Shown in pieces: positions 1 through 13,151 of a DNA stretch of 64,000 nt. The notes under the pieces were generated by a model. The model was not told the DNA's origin and ran no database searches. It saw only the letters and a list, made by a program, of their open reading frames with translations. Each line of letters begins with the position of its first letter. Within the stretch, counting starts at the first letter, position 1. The stretch is taken from the NCBI GenBank assembly GCA_944474755.1, contig OX104114.1, positions 79,718,623 to 79,782,622 on the forward strand, written 5' to 3'. The position numbers and the translations under genes were made by a program. The stretch is from Limnoperna fortunei (taxonomy: Eukaryota; Mollusca; Bivalvia; Mytilida; Modiolidae).

Positions 1-1647
1 CTGCGCCCACGATACAAATGAAAGTGCAACACATTAAGATTGAAGTCTTTTGGCTGAATACGTCCGCAAATGCAACATTTGCCATTGTCCTAAATTTCTT
101 CATCCTGGATTTGATCTTCCCTGACAGTTTTAGATTTGCAAGTACTTTTCGCCTACGTTTTGCTTTTACTGGCTGGATAGTCCCTTTTTCTGTGAGGCAT
201 ATGGTGTCTGGAATTTGCGTTTTTTCTTTGCTGGTTCAAGATCCACACTTGTGCTAGTACAGCCTTGTTGTTTTTCCATTTCATCTTTCTTGGAGCTTTC
301 ATTAGTAGAACTAGAAAGCAAGTCAATGAATGTCTGCTCTGTAATCGCTGCTCCGTAAGGTGGTAAAAAGGTTTTGCGTTTTTTCTTGTTTGTTTCTTTC
401 GTTGCAGCTTTGTTTTGTTGTTTTTCCTCAAATGCAGTTTCCTTTTCCTTAAACAGTAAACTAATTGCTCGTTGATCTTTCCTTTCTTTTCTGCTTTGTG
501 TACATGTTGGTTTTTCTATTGTTGGGGTTATAAGATCAAAGGGTTTGGGCTTGACAATCTCTGAGTCAAATGGAAAAATACCAGTTTTTCTGAATCTAGA
601 CATAATGTTTGTAACTGTCATGGAGCTTCTGTATGAGGTTGAAATAATACCTATATAGTAGGAGATCTCTAGTTATGACAGAATTTGGATTACAGTGCAT
701 GTACTTGTGCATTTCTGTGTTAAGACTTTTTTGAAGGGACCAAATACAGAAACATCAAGTGGTTGTAATGCACGGCTACTATGGGGTGGCAGAAAAAAAC
801 AAAAGAACATCAGACTTCTTGGCTATTTCAATGATCCCATCGGTTGTAATGTGCGTTGCATGACCATCATAAAGAAGCAACAGGGGTCTTTCAGTTATAT
901 GGACAAGAAAGTGGCTCTTGAAGAAATCAATAAAAATGTCTGTTGTGACCCAGTCATTAATTGATGTGTTGTATTTTGTTCCATCCATACCATTGGAAAC
1001 CAGTTCTGCATTTAATCTTTGGCCTTTATAAACGATATATGGGGGTAAGGTCTGACCTACGGCACTGACTGCTGCAAAAAGTGTTGTTGTACTTGATCTA
1101 CAGAGTGTGGCAGAGTTCCATATCTTGAGAGAATTTTGGGTGGTGAGTGATAGAGAGATATTCCTGTCTCATCTGCATTCCAAATTTTGGCAGGTTGATT
1201 TAGCAGATTATATTTATTGAGAATCAGTTTCAGATCATCAAAGTAGATTGCTATTATTTCTGGTGTTATACGGTTTCTAACAGTTTCTCTTTTCGTTTGT
1301 TTTATCATCTTTACCATTAGATTCATCTTAAGAAAACCGTAGAACCAGTGCTTTGTCGGTTGAATATTCTTGTCTTTGGCTGCAGACATGTCGGATGCTA
1401 ATTCAACCAATTGCCATCTAGTATAAGCATACCCTCGCTCTGCCATTTTCACACAATGATCAGGCAGCTGAGCTTCTTCAAAAGCAGTAAAAATAGTTGG
1501 TCCGCTCATTATACCATCTCCTTTTGGGTGATTTAATCTTTTTCTCAAAGTATTTTCTGGCATATTAATCTTTGAAGCACGTCTGATGGAAATTCTCTGA
1601 CCATTTCTTTTGTGTAATTTTCTTTTTTCTATATGGGTGGCATGGGC
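1..1647 (-). pseudogene. Degenerate pogo/Tigger-like DDE transposase (partial, runs off window start)
   Basis: Read on the minus strand, the exon starts after a strong acceptor (pyrimidine tract then CAG, 1648-1660). An N-terminal helix-turn-helix-like stretch (KASKINMPENTLRKRL-type) is followed by IWNADETGISLY with the first catalytic Asp (about 1160-1190). LLLLYDGHATH carries the second Asp (about 875-905). LPPHSSRALQPLDVSVFG carries the third (about 725-785). The tail matches the family's FRKTGIFPF motif, and near 70-90 a CCICGR zinc-like motif follows. These are hallmark motifs of pogo/Tigger transposases. The copy is dead: there are frameshifts near 1085 and in an A7 run near 795, a TAA near 674, and at least one more stop before the zinc motif. 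It is a DNA-transposon fossil, not a host gene. Confidence 0.85.
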
Positions 1648-1824
1648 CTGAAAAAAAGGGAAAAATACAATGTTGTTGTACTTTATTTGTTTGTTTTTAT
1701 TTTGTTCTTTTTTAAATTCATAACTTCTTTTTTTATCAATTTTTGTTGCAAAAATCAAGAACATAAAAAGTTTGTTTCTGACACAAGATAAAAGAATTCT
1801 ACTATAAAATCCTTCCTTTATTTA

Positions 1825-1842
1825 CCCCCCCCCCCCCCCCCC
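1825..1842. repeat. Poly-C tract (18 C)
   Basis: Uninterrupted run of 18 C in very AT-rich DNA. A similar G tract (12 G) lies at 3272-3283, and a C run sits inside the SINE at about 4187. Confidence 0.95.
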
Positions 1843-4000
1843 GCAAACAAAAAATACACAATCGCGTGACCACACAGGTAAAATGAAAGTACACATTGAC
1901 AGACGATAAAAAGAACTACTTACAAAGCCAACACTAGTGAATCCGTAAAAAACATTCATTTGATAATAAAATATCAAGATAATAAGATAATCATTACAAA
2001 ATGTGTGATTTACGCAATAGAACAATCAATATTATGGATATCAAAAATCAATACATTTCGATAAATTACAATAAATTCGTAAAATGCATTTTATATTCAA
2101 AATATGGGAATAAATAATAATTAAATACTTACATTTGTTGTTTTTTTTAAATCCTGGAATTTCTGTTTAACGATATTAGAATTCTTTTGGTGGAGCAACA
2201 AATCGCCCGAGATAGTGAAAACGAATGTGACGTAATGCGTCTATATACCGGACGCGCCTTCACCGGGGACTCGACTGTACTTTATATGTTTTGTATAAAT
2301 TGCACAATCAAACATTCTCAAACAGTTCTCAATATATAAATCATATAATTATGGATCAAAATGGGTGTAGATTTTGTATTTACTAAAATTCAACTGATTA
2401 TTAATAGGTTAATAGCAATATAAGTTTCTTAAAAAAAGATTTACACATCCAGGAGTTTTGATGTACCCTTTATGACATCATGCAAACTGTGACGTAATAC
2501 TGCTATGATGTTGTTACTATATATTGTAAACAAGTAAACATCAACACAAGAATTCGAAATAAATGGTGAAAGCAACGGAGTGCATTTATTGTGTACAAGG
2601 TCCATGGTTACCAATTGAAACCTTTTATATATATGCGCATATCATGGTTAATTCCAGCTACATTCCCTCTCCACCCACGCACACACACACAAACAAAGTA
2701 TAAACTATCTTTTTAATCTTAGCAAGACATTTCTGTTATTTTATTTCTAAAACAGGAATCAGATTATTATCTTCTAATTTTGTTCTATAAATATGGATCA
2801 ATTTCATACATTTACAATACAATCTTCATTTTATAGTTTGTTTACATTCCTCAATGCCTACAAATATCTCCCTTGGTTGGCAATGTTTTAACTTTATGAA
2901 TATCTATTTTGTAAATTGCTAAAAGGTAGAAATATGAATGTTGATTACAATTGTTTCAACTTGGTGAAATGAAGCATTTGAGAATAAAATGCTGGATTTA
3001 AATACATCTTGTAGAAATGATCATGCCAGCATATTGTGTTTGGGGGATAAAGTGCGTGCTAGATTATGACCTGATTATCTGTTGCTATTGAATAAGTTTT
3101 TCAGATAATGATATAAATAAAATACAAACCATATTTTACTGGGGATTGCCTGCTTTTTGGTAAAACAGTATCATGGATTTGGTTAACAGTAATTTGTGAG
3201 CAATATCATATACAACCTTATCTCGCAGAGTTCCCGGGTGAATGCATGTGCTACGTATGGCTGTGCTATTAGGGGGGGGGGGGAAGTGCACACACGTATT
3301 TCTTTTTTGTTTTTGTACAAAATTTATTTAGTTGCAGTAGTGTTTAACCTTACTAAATGAACTTCGCTTCTGTTTCAGTTGAGCAATTTGGCATTATATT
3401 TCACAAATTCTTTGTTGTATCTGTCTACAAGTATATCTGACAAATATATGCCATTCACGGCCATGTTACTTACTGTTTAAAACCATAAATTTTAATGGTT
3501 TTGAGTAAACTTTAGACGGAAACGGGTATTTTTAATTGTTTACTGTTATCTGACAGAATAAAGTGAAAATTACAGCATTATAGCTGTTGTTTCTGTAATG
3601 ATAACATCATTGACACACAAACTTTTAGACAGCAAAGTAAAAAATCAACACTTCAACTTCCTCTCAATTATTTGCGTATAGGGGTAACTATTAACACTTT
3701 TTGCTCTGACTTTGGCACCAAGTTTCGTTGAGTAATGAGAGATCCCTCAAAACGAGCGAAATAATTTCAGCTATATCACATTAAATTTGATGTCATGTCA
3801 GATGGAATTTTTCAAAAATTTAGAAACCACGAAGGATACTCGGGAAAACTTACAAACACTCATAAAATAATCCAGAAATAGGCTGTGCACAATCAGCTAA
3901 AACAATAACTAATACATTTAACAAATTATACAAGTAAATGTATTTATCAATTCTGTATGAAACCAGTTTTTTTTTAAATACAGCTCTAATATCAAAATTC
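1843..4000. other. Non-coding, AT-rich
   Basis: No supportable gene. A mildly GC-rich patch at 2190-2275 (tgacgta, a TATA-like tctatata) lies upstream of the minus-strand transposase relic and could be its old 5' flank or promoter. I see no terminal repeats that would delimit the element. Confidence 0.5.
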
Positions 4001-4268
4001 TGGGCCTCGGTGGCCGAGTTGTCAAGGAAGTTCGTCTACTGTTAATCACGTGGTCTGTCAACACTGAGATTGCGGGTTCGATTCTCACTGCAGGCAGGGT
4101 GTTTTCGCCTCCAATCTTAATTGACAAGGATTGCCAGTTTTCCCACCGCAGGTCGGGGGTTCTCTCCGGGTACTCCGGCTTCCTCCCCCCCCCCCCAAAA
4201 AAAAACAAAATGGACGCCATGAAATAGCTGAAAAATTGGCGTTAAAACACCATTCAAACAAACAAAAC
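4001..4268 (+). mobile_element. tRNA-derived SINE (near full length)
   Basis: The head is tRNA(Leu/Ser)-like, with a perfect box A (TGGCCGAGTTG, about 4010) and a box B (GGTTCGATTCT, about 4075) separated by a variable-arm-sized spacer. The body contains tctccgggtactccggcttcc and ends with gcgttaaaacacc followed by a (caaa)n tail. The same body recurs throughout the window, as a nearly complete minus-strand copy at 38041-38292 and as 3' fragments. It resembles the bivalve SINEs I know; the exact family (for example RUDI/V-SINE) is not claimed. Confidence 0.85.
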
Positions 4269-4684
4269 TAATATCAAAATTCCATTGAATAATAAATCCA
4301 CTGTCCATGCTACAGCTCGGCGCAGCCAAATATCAAAATAAGAACTAATTTCCTGAGTCAAAGGTCATTTGCAGAACCGTTGGCATATCTGGGCTTCCTG
4401 TGTTGGTTTAGTTTCAGAAGCAACCTTAAAAAGATTACGGTTTTTTTATGTTGAAACAAGTCAAATAATTCCTTGTTAAAATATACAAAAAAAATATTTT
4501 TTCACAATGAAGTGAGATTAAAGAACTGTAGGACCAGATGATAACTGTAGAGGGTGGACGGGTTAACAGAATGACAGAATATTTAATCGGACAAAAATGT
4601 GTATGTATAAATCAAATCCCTCTTTCTTTGTTTTCGGCGAAATGCAATTACTTGGCACACTGTACAAATTTGTGTTCTGATTAG

Positions 4685-5450
4685 GCCCAAATTTACTAGT
4701 CCCGGGGTCAGAAAGAATGGAGACAGAAAAATGTTTAATTTAAAATTTTAAAAAAATCCCTGTCTTCAGTTGTTTTTTTTTATTGTTTTTTTCTCTTGTT
4801 TGGACTTTTGATGGAATAGAAGGTTGCAGGACATTAAAATGTGAAAACGATATACACATGACAGACATAACTTTGCAAGGCAAACAAATATTTTTTTGAA
4901 AATTGTTCCTTTCAATTTATGTTCTGTACGTTGTAGTAAGTTATATTTCATCCATCCTAGAACTCACATTGTCATGTTTAAAAATTATAAATGTATGTAT
5001 GATGTTGTCAAATCTAATTAAAATTAAATCTTTTTTCTTCTTGTTCTTTCGCCATGCGGCAACAATAGAAAATAAGAGGACCCAAATTTACTAGTCCCGG
5101 GGTCATAAAGACTGGAGACAGAGAAATGTTTAATTTAAAATTAAAAAAAAATCCCTGTCTTCAATTTTTTTTTATTGTCTTTTTTTTTCTCTTGTATGGA
5201 CTGTGGATGGAATAGAAGGTTGCAGGACATTAAAATGTGAAAACGATATAAATATTTTTTTGAAAATCTTTCCTTTCAATTTATGTTCTGTACGTTGTAG
5301 TAAGTTATATTTCATCCATCCTACCAGTTAACCAGAACTCACATTGTCATGTTTAAAAATTATAAATTTATGTATGATGTTGTCAAATCTAATTAAAATT
5401 AAATCTTTTACTTCTTGTTCTTTCGCCATGCGGCAACAATAGAAAATGGG
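4685..5450. repeat. Tandem duplication of a ~380-bp unit
   Basis: Two adjacent direct copies, about 4685-5082 and 5083-5450. Both start cccaaatttactagtcccgg and share the stretches ggaatagaaggttgcaggac and gtacgttgtagtaagttata. The second copy carries small indels in its T runs and lacks about 40 bp in the middle. There is no coding signal. Confidence 0.9.
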
Positions 5451-7149
5451 AGGAGCAATAAAAGTTTTAATTTTAATAGCAACAAAAATTTAGATTAACT
5501 CCACATGTTTCCAACCACATTTACAAAACTTAACAATAGCCACCAAAATGTAGTTTTACATGTTCATTTTTGTTGCTCAGACATGAAAGAATATACTGGA
5601 GCATTCTATTCGTAAACTATAAGTTTTTACATTGGAAACCAAATAGTGAATTTACATTTTACAATAACATATGCAAATAAGACAGAAGAGTTTTTTTATG
5701 AACTTGTAGTAGGTGATGTATACCAATTAAACAGCTATGGTCCATGGGTGTTCTTGTGAATACCCCATATAATGAGCTTATAAATAAATTTTACATTAAT
5801 GTGAAATACATACAAACCTAACATGAAAAGATAGGAGAATAGAACATTTAATTCACGAGAGGTAATTGGGTTTATCGTTTTATGCTCCCCTGATAAGCTG
5901 CTAACAGTGGCTTTGATTCATGCATATATGTCCATTAAGCAGCAATTCCTTAAAGTCCTGAACTAGAACAAGCTAACATAATCAATGTTTGAAAATCATA
6001 TTGACCACAAATACAGTAAAATTGTGAATACCAGTAAAACGTTTGAAGCGGGAAGTAACTGGTTATTTTACCATTTTAAGCGGCAACAATCTGCATACTA
6101 TGTTTTGAAATTTTCATAAGGGACTATCATTCCAGATTCAAGAAGCATTAGACTATACAACGACTTTATCCACAACCGTCCATAACAATGCATCCTTATT
6201 AAAACTTGCCAAATAAGTGGGCATCTCGTATCTACTGACCCGAGACTAAAGCAGTGAGAACTGTCCAATTTGTAGGCATACTTTATGAATTTTTAATTTT
6301 GCTGTTAAAACAAAAGGGTCGATGTTCATTTCATTGTTTTTCAAGAAGCATTTTTTACAAAGATTACAACTGTTATTCTATAGACATTTTCTAACGACCA
6401 TAATTTCATAGAAAATCATCGGACAGGAAAAAATTAAATTTTAAACTGATACGTTTTTAAATCTCTTACAAAATATCAGCACAATATCTGTGTTCATAAA
6501 AATGATAACAAAATGTGTGAAGGACGGATTTGAAAACCTATAGACCCCTTCGGCAATGCTAGTCGAGGAATAATAAGTATCCATTTTATGTGAACATTAA
6601 CAATCCACTAGGTTAATTAAAAAATTAATTCATTGTGAAGCAGTAAATTTCTTGACTGAAATCAAAAGATAGATAACACTACAGGTGTAAACACATATTT
6701 GTTACTTGAATATTTCTACATACTCACATTTAGTATTCTTCTGTCAGCAAAAAGATCCAGCATGAGTAGAACGGATTTGTTTCAACCTATAATCCTTGTT
6801 AGTTTAATAAATGTAGCATTTAGCATGACAGTTGTTCTGCATATACAAGATATCTTTAGATTTTAAGTATTTTTTGCTAATAAATTACAAATAATTAAAC
6901 ATTATATCACTTTTTGTATATGGAGGAAAAGGTTAACATAACATTTATAAAATAAACGTATACAAAATGAACATGTGGTGAATTAATTATTAATAAAAGC
7001 AATACTTATATGAGTTTAACAGTATAAAAAAACAGTGTATTTACAGAAGAAACTTTTCTGATAAAAAGTTACAATCTTTTATAGACTTTAGCATTACAGT
7101 ATGTCATCGAACCTCTATCTATATTATAAAGGTAAATATGTGTTTCTTT
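5451..7149. other. Non-coding, AT-rich
   Basis: I see no gene, tRNA or repeat I can name in this stretch. Confidence 0.5.
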
Positions 7150-9660
7150 TATTGATGGAGGCGTTTTGGTACCACTTCTCGCAGAAGTCGCATCTTATCA
7201 TGAAGGATCCGTCGTCAGGACTCTTCAGAGTACAACTGTTCGTATTCTGACAATAACGATTCACCATCACTCTCCATCAATCCTGTTTTAAACCTGATCA
7301 ACCACAGCATTTTATCCCTAGAAGTACAAAGCTTCAAACTGTCTTAAGTTATCCCGTGTATGCCTGTACGGGTTTTAACTAATCAAGGTAAGCAGTCAGT
7401 TTTGTACAAATGACGGCACGATCCTTCAATGGTGTGTCCAGCGTTTTTGTAATCACTTTGACTTGGGTCGTTTGTCTTTTGTACGCTTTCTCCAGAACAA
7501 TTATATCATAATATATTTTCATGGACTTCCGGGCAGATTTCAACATTTCCCTAGCAAATTTGTGAGCGCTGCGCATTGCGTCCTAAAGGCGTACAACATA
7601 TTCTTGGCTTCAATTTGCATCTGCGACGTATTGCTTCCGCCATTTGTGCTGGGTATTCATTCGAATGGCCTTGTTGCTTCAAAACATAGAATCGTATTCA
7701 GTCCATTATGGTTCTGTTGAAACGTTCCACCTGACCAGTTTCAGACGTTCTATACAGCCTGTAACAATTTCCTCTGATAATTGCTAAACTTGATCAGTAC
7801 AAATTTAAAAAGTTTCTCTAGAAGGCACGTCTGCTGTTTGGGTAGATAACGAAATAGATTCCAAACATTGAGTAAATTAATCGAACATACTAGAATATAA
7901 GAGTTCCCAAATTTCGACTAAGGGGACCTTATTAATCCAAGTGAACCCTTTCCCCTAGAGCTCCTGTGACATACAGTGTGATAGAACACCTGGCTCTCCT
8001 CGTTTGTTTCTTGCGTACATTGCAAATAGTGCATGTTGTTACGAAATCAGTGATCTTTTTTGTCATACCAAACCAAAGACAATTTGTTTTTATTAATAAA
8101 AAACGACCTGGTTATACCTTAATGACCGGCCACACGTATATCGTGATTAAGAATCATCAATTCCACAATCACTAAGAGAGTTAGTTACATCCGCGCTTTT
8201 GTGTTTCTCAGTACGCAGTGTTTATGAAGGAAAACAATTACTGTATAAAGTACTTTTAAGCAAGTAGACTGCACTTAAACAATGTTGTCTCTGATGGCTA
8301 TGCCAAATCAGATGTTTCTTGTAATACTGTCGCTGCAGTATGAGCATTTTGGGAATAATTAATTGTACAATTCACAGAACGAGCCTTTAGTCCTTGGCGG
8401 TGCATTGAACAGCTTACTAAACTACTCGAACAAGAGTTTGTTGTACCTATGTTGACGTTATCTCTTCAGAAGTTATATGGTCGTCACCGTGACTTAATGA
8501 TGACATAATTGATCTTTATGGAAAATCAATCTTTCAAATACGATCGGACATTTTCAATGAGTCATATGTAGTCTTTCCAATTGCCTGATTAAAATATGTC
8601 CTAGACATGATAATGATTAACTCGCAAGTGTCTAGTTATAGGCAGGCACTGCTTTCTCGTCTGGATCACCTGAGTGCATCCATGGTTTTTATTGGGTTCT
8701 AGTTACTAAATTTCTGTTTTTGTATGTTTGGGTTTTGTTTACATTGAATATGTTTGTTTACATCCGTATTTGTTATTGTAACTAGACGTTTAGCTAATTT
8801 TGTTTGGTCGGTTTCCTTTGCTATTTTTCTTGAACTGACATAAAGTTTCGGAGGTACAACTGACTCATCCTGTTTTGTTTTTATTATGTTGCCCTACGTG
8901 GAATTCCACATTATTTTCAAGCGCATCTCCTTGCGGTGGTTTACTGTCTAGCAATCCGGTTTCATACTCCATTTCCCTCTCGGAATCGAAACCAATTTCG
9001 ATGAGCACGAGTTACAAGTACCGCAGGGCATATGATTGTGCAACATGTGTCCTACCTCTCTCCGATCCCTCGAACATTTGTCATGTGTTAAACTTGATAA
9101 AGCATCAGCATTAATGTGTTGTCCATGTTGGGCAGGCTCAGCTCCTCGTCTTTATCTAAATTGCTAGTTGCCCTTGTTGTTGTCTAAAGTTTAGCCGCCA
9201 CTACTAGTAACTACTATGATCTGACGCATGATGAATGTTCGCCCCAGCAAATAATGACAGCAGTGTCCATTAAACCATACAACTGTCAGCAACTCTTTCC
9301 TACTTATGCTATAATTAACCTTCTAACGATTAAATGAAAAACTGGAATAGACAACCGTTTGTTTTACTACATCATGAACCTGTATTAACTTCGCTCATAT
9401 TGCACAATAAGATGCATCCATATCGGATCTGATTTATTCGGTAAGGTCAGTAATAGAGTTGTAACCAACGCTTCCTTGAGCTGCTGAAACACAGTCCCTT
9501 CCTATTTTCCTCCCATTGAAACTGTTTCTTGCGAGCAATTTGGCATAGAGGCTGAACGGTGTCGATTATTGGCGAATCCCAGAAATTGCTCGACCTCGCG
9601 ATTTGTCATTGGTGTTGGCAATTTTTGCATTTCCTCAACGTATTTATCTCCCTAACATAC
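7150..9660 (-). mobile_element. Ty3/Gypsy retrotransposon pol relic (RT, RNase H, integrase, PHD-like finger)
   Basis: On the minus strand the order is normal for Gypsy pol. The reverse-transcriptase end has REVEQFLGFAN followed by a FQQLKEAL stretch (about 9640-9470). RNase H has a RKELLTVV-type motif and an INADALS-type end (about 9330-9090). The integrase HHCC zinc region has HDIRVAGH then TCTICNVRKKQTRRA (about 8150-7985). The integrase core has GVPGERVHLDLI (about 7950) and GQVERFNRTIMD (about 7735). A Cys-rich SFMIRCDFCEKWY segment (about 7150-7260) looks like a PHD finger. Frameshifts and stops are frequent, no LTRs were recognised, and a different repeat splits the relic at about 8405-8835. 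It is dead. Confidence 0.8.
8405..8835 (+). repeat. Dispersed ~430-bp repeat, copy 1 (inside the Gypsy relic)
   Basis: Shares ordered blocks with 29960-30365: gagtttgttgtacct, ttatctctycagaagtt, aggcaggcactgctt, cacctgagtgca and catggtttttattgggttc. It ends with tttggtcggtttcctttgct. It lies between the RNase H and integrase parts of the Gypsy relic, so it probably inserted there. The element type is unknown; similar sequence is common in mussel DNA as I recall it. Confidence 0.75.
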
Positions 9661-12650
9661 TTGTTTACTTTTCTCCCCAACATTATGCGACTCATGTTTT
9701 ACAGTTCACATTTGATAAATTTTCAAAATTAAAAAAAAAATTGTGCATTTTAATTGCAACGGTACACATGCTTGTTTAATTGGAATTGTATGTTTTCCTT
9801 TATTGCAAATAAAAAATTCCTACAATGAGTGTAATTAACAGCTTTACTGTTCCTGGATCTTTTATTTCTGTAGAAAGAGTGAAAACGTCACATTTCAGCT
9901 TACGACTTTTCAAACGGTTTTTGCGACATCAATGTGTAAAATATTTTCCTTTGTCTGCCTATTGATGCAAAAATTACAAACCACTCATAATAATAGTACA
10001 TATGAGCACTAATTTTGTTAAGAAAGGTATCATTTTTTACTAGCGGTTTTTACTGTAGAAATGTATATATTAGCATGTGCCAAAATCTAAAGGTCTCATT
10101 TTTCAGTTCAGATAGTTAAATAGTTACTTCTGACACATAAATAAAGTTACTGTTTTATTTTTCGACCAAGAGATACAGTTGTATTACATTAATGTATAGC
10201 TAAATAATGAAACACATTAAATATATTGTTTTACTTTGAGTCATGTTAACATTTTTGAGCACAATAGTAAGTTACCCTAATAGTATTTCTGATGTTTGCC
10301 TAACATAACCGAGGTCTGGATACCTTAAAATGTAAAATTCAATAAAACTTCATCCGCTGTGTTTGATTTTTAATGAAATTGCTTTAAACTATATGTAGAG
10401 TCTTAAATAAAAGCTGAAGAATGACTGCTTCCTTTGTGATATGTGTATTAATATGGTCATTTTATATTTTAATTCTCGCATAAAAAATAAATGTAGTAAG
10501 GCAGCTCTACAATTAAACGTCCTTGGGCGAATATGCACAACTTAAAAGCCATTATACCATTTACTACTCCTTCATAATGTCAAACTTTAGCTATTGCCCT
10601 CCTTCTATGCACATTTGTTCAGAAGACAATTGAGAAAATCCAAGAGAGCTCTCCGATTGGTATAATACGATAAAACTAGCTCACGTGAAAGCTCCAAGAA
10701 AAGTCTTTGTCCTGTAAGAACATAAGTATCGAAACCTTAAAAATTATTACAAAAGAAATTCCTGTATTTTGACACTCTTATGGTTATTGACAACAATTCT
10801 TATTACTTGGGACTTTAAATTGATATTATTACTACTAATGCTAAATATTAACCAAATTGATAAATATAAACTTTCAAAGATATTCGGTAGATTGTTGTAA
10901 GTATAGATACTACACTTTCCACATTTAAAATGCGTGTTTCAGAACTTGCTAAACTACATATATTTTTTAATTGGATGGAAGTTGGAGTTTTAATGCACAC
11001 AATAAAATCGCGAACGGATGTATGATATTGGAAGAGTTTTTTTTAAAAGAAAGCGCAAGAATGATCTAATGATTTTCAAGTTGGCTCTTTTTTAGCGAAA
11101 AAATTTGATAGTATAGAAGTTTAGAACTAGAACTATTGTGTCAAGAAATTTATCATCAAAACCCTTACAAATAGCTCTGCATGAGATATAGCTATATGTA
11201 ATTCGAAGTTTTAACCGTTTATCGATAACGCAGTTTGTGGTTTTGGGGGGATATCTTTAAGAGATATACTCAACAAAAAACACGTGCCTTTGCTTTAAAG
11301 ATCAGTTTGTAGGGAACCTTTTGAGCATGACTTCGGTGGTTATGTACCTTTTCAATAAAGTTTAAATTTCCTCGTGTAACTTCGGATTTCTCCGGAACTG
11401 CTACTATTAGTTTACTTAACTAAAAAGCTCACTATTGGCACATAAGGATTCGAAGTTATTTTTCAGATTTGTAACTGCTGTTTGACAAAGTAATTGACAT
11501 GTATTTTCACAATTTGAATTAGAACATTCATAGGAGAATCAATATTTTGCATTAAAATAGTTACCTATTCGCTATTAAGAGAAGTCTGCAATTGAGTAGT
11601 ATATTCTAGTATATTCTAGTATTCATTATGAAAGTTAATTTTATGTTACGTTTTTAATTCCGAGTAACCGATGTTCAGAAAACTGATGGGTCCTTTACAG
11701 CCTGTTAAACAGAACACACCTTCGATCTCACTATTTTAGAATGTGAATGTAAGCTGCATTTAAACTTATTGTTTGAATGTTTTATTTTAGGTTTTATCTG
11801 CATTTACTTAATGCCTTAAATTAGGTTGACCTAAGTTGTCGTCCTTCTAGTTCACCTGATCGAGCCTTCTATCCGACGTTCGTATAAAAAGCATTGAAAC
11901 CTTAATAAGCATATTCAAGAGAAATGTTATTACAGACTGATATAAGTGTTATAAATTAATATGCTTTATGAAAATGTCATTAGATTGCATGTAAAGCAAC
12001 AAGTCTATTACATTTTTTAACAGGAATGACAAAATATAAGTGGAATGAAATTAGAAGTTATTTTCCGTGTGGACTGAAAATCTCACCTCCGACATATAAA
12101 ACAAACTAAAATAAATTCAGAGTGCGGGGTACTAAAATTAACTTAAATGCACATCTTGTTTAGTTACAAGCATTGCACGATAAAGATAAACTATTCAGTA
12201 CCGGATCTGGGTATTACTGCTGTTTAAATTTTTAGTAATGCTAAGAGGATAAGTTACAATATGCAATTATTATTTCCCATTCTTTGCAGGTGTTTTTAGA
12301 CTTTTTACGTAACACCATCCTCTTTCCTCAATTTAAATTAAAGAATGAACAGTATTTCTTCAAATTTGGTTTCAATAGTATTTTTATTTAAACAAACAAA
12401 TAAATTATATTTTAGTATTATTTTTATTGTCCACCTAGAGTACAGTGACTCTAAATATTTGTGTATTCTAAAGCATATAGATTTCGTTTGTTTAATTCTG
12501 CAAGTTCAAGAGTTTTTAACTGGCGCATGCAAAAGTTTTCTCGAAGTGACGTGATAATGAACAATTTTTTTTCATAAATTTGTTTATCAATTACACCTGT
12601 GTTAATTACGACTAGAGCTATTTGTATTCATTAACCATGAAAGACAAATA
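9661..12650. other. Non-coding, AT-rich
   Basis: No supported gene or named repeat. Short open frames here have no recognisable motifs or splice context. Confidence 0.5.
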
Positions 12651-12690
<40 letters not shown>

Positions 12691-13130
12691 GTCTACAAAT
12701 TAAAGCCAGCACTGTTAGAATTAGATTTTTACACTGTCAAATTTTTGCTTTCCCTCAGCGAGATTCGAACTCACACCGTTGTGACACTGTGGCACCAAAT
12801 CGCCTGCACTATGTCCAGCGGTCTAGACCCCTCGGCCAAATCTGCTATATAAAAATATGGCGTCATTAACCGGGGTGACTCCTAGACATAGACATAGTAC
12901 ATGTGTACTAGCGTGTAACGATGGAATTTCCGTAACCAATACGTATTAATCTGACAGTAATCTAATTCAGCAATTTTGTATATATTATATAGGATGACAA
13001 AGTTACTTGTCTTACAGTCTCAGTAAGTTAATTATATACAAACGTCTAAGTATTGTGACAACCATATATTATATCTATCTAGCGGATTTCTGAATCATCA
13101 GAAATACAAGGTTAATATCAAATATTTATG

Positions 13131-13151
13131 ATCGCCGCCCAGGGCGGCGAT
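13131..13151. repeat. GC-rich perfect hairpin
   Basis: atcgccgccc, one central base, then gggcggcgat: 10-bp perfect arms in surrounding AT-rich DNA, directly at the end of SINE unit 1. The role is unknown. Confidence 0.85.

Noticed and set aside
4001..4090. Functional tRNA(Leu/Ser) gene
   Set aside because: Boxes A and B are present, but the acceptor stem does not pair and a SINE body follows.
8875..9114. Plus-strand 79-residue open frame
   Set aside because: Antisense to the RNase H part of the Gypsy relic; no motif of its own.
7150..9660. LTRs for the Gypsy relic
   Set aside because: No matching direct repeats with TG...CA ends were found on either side.
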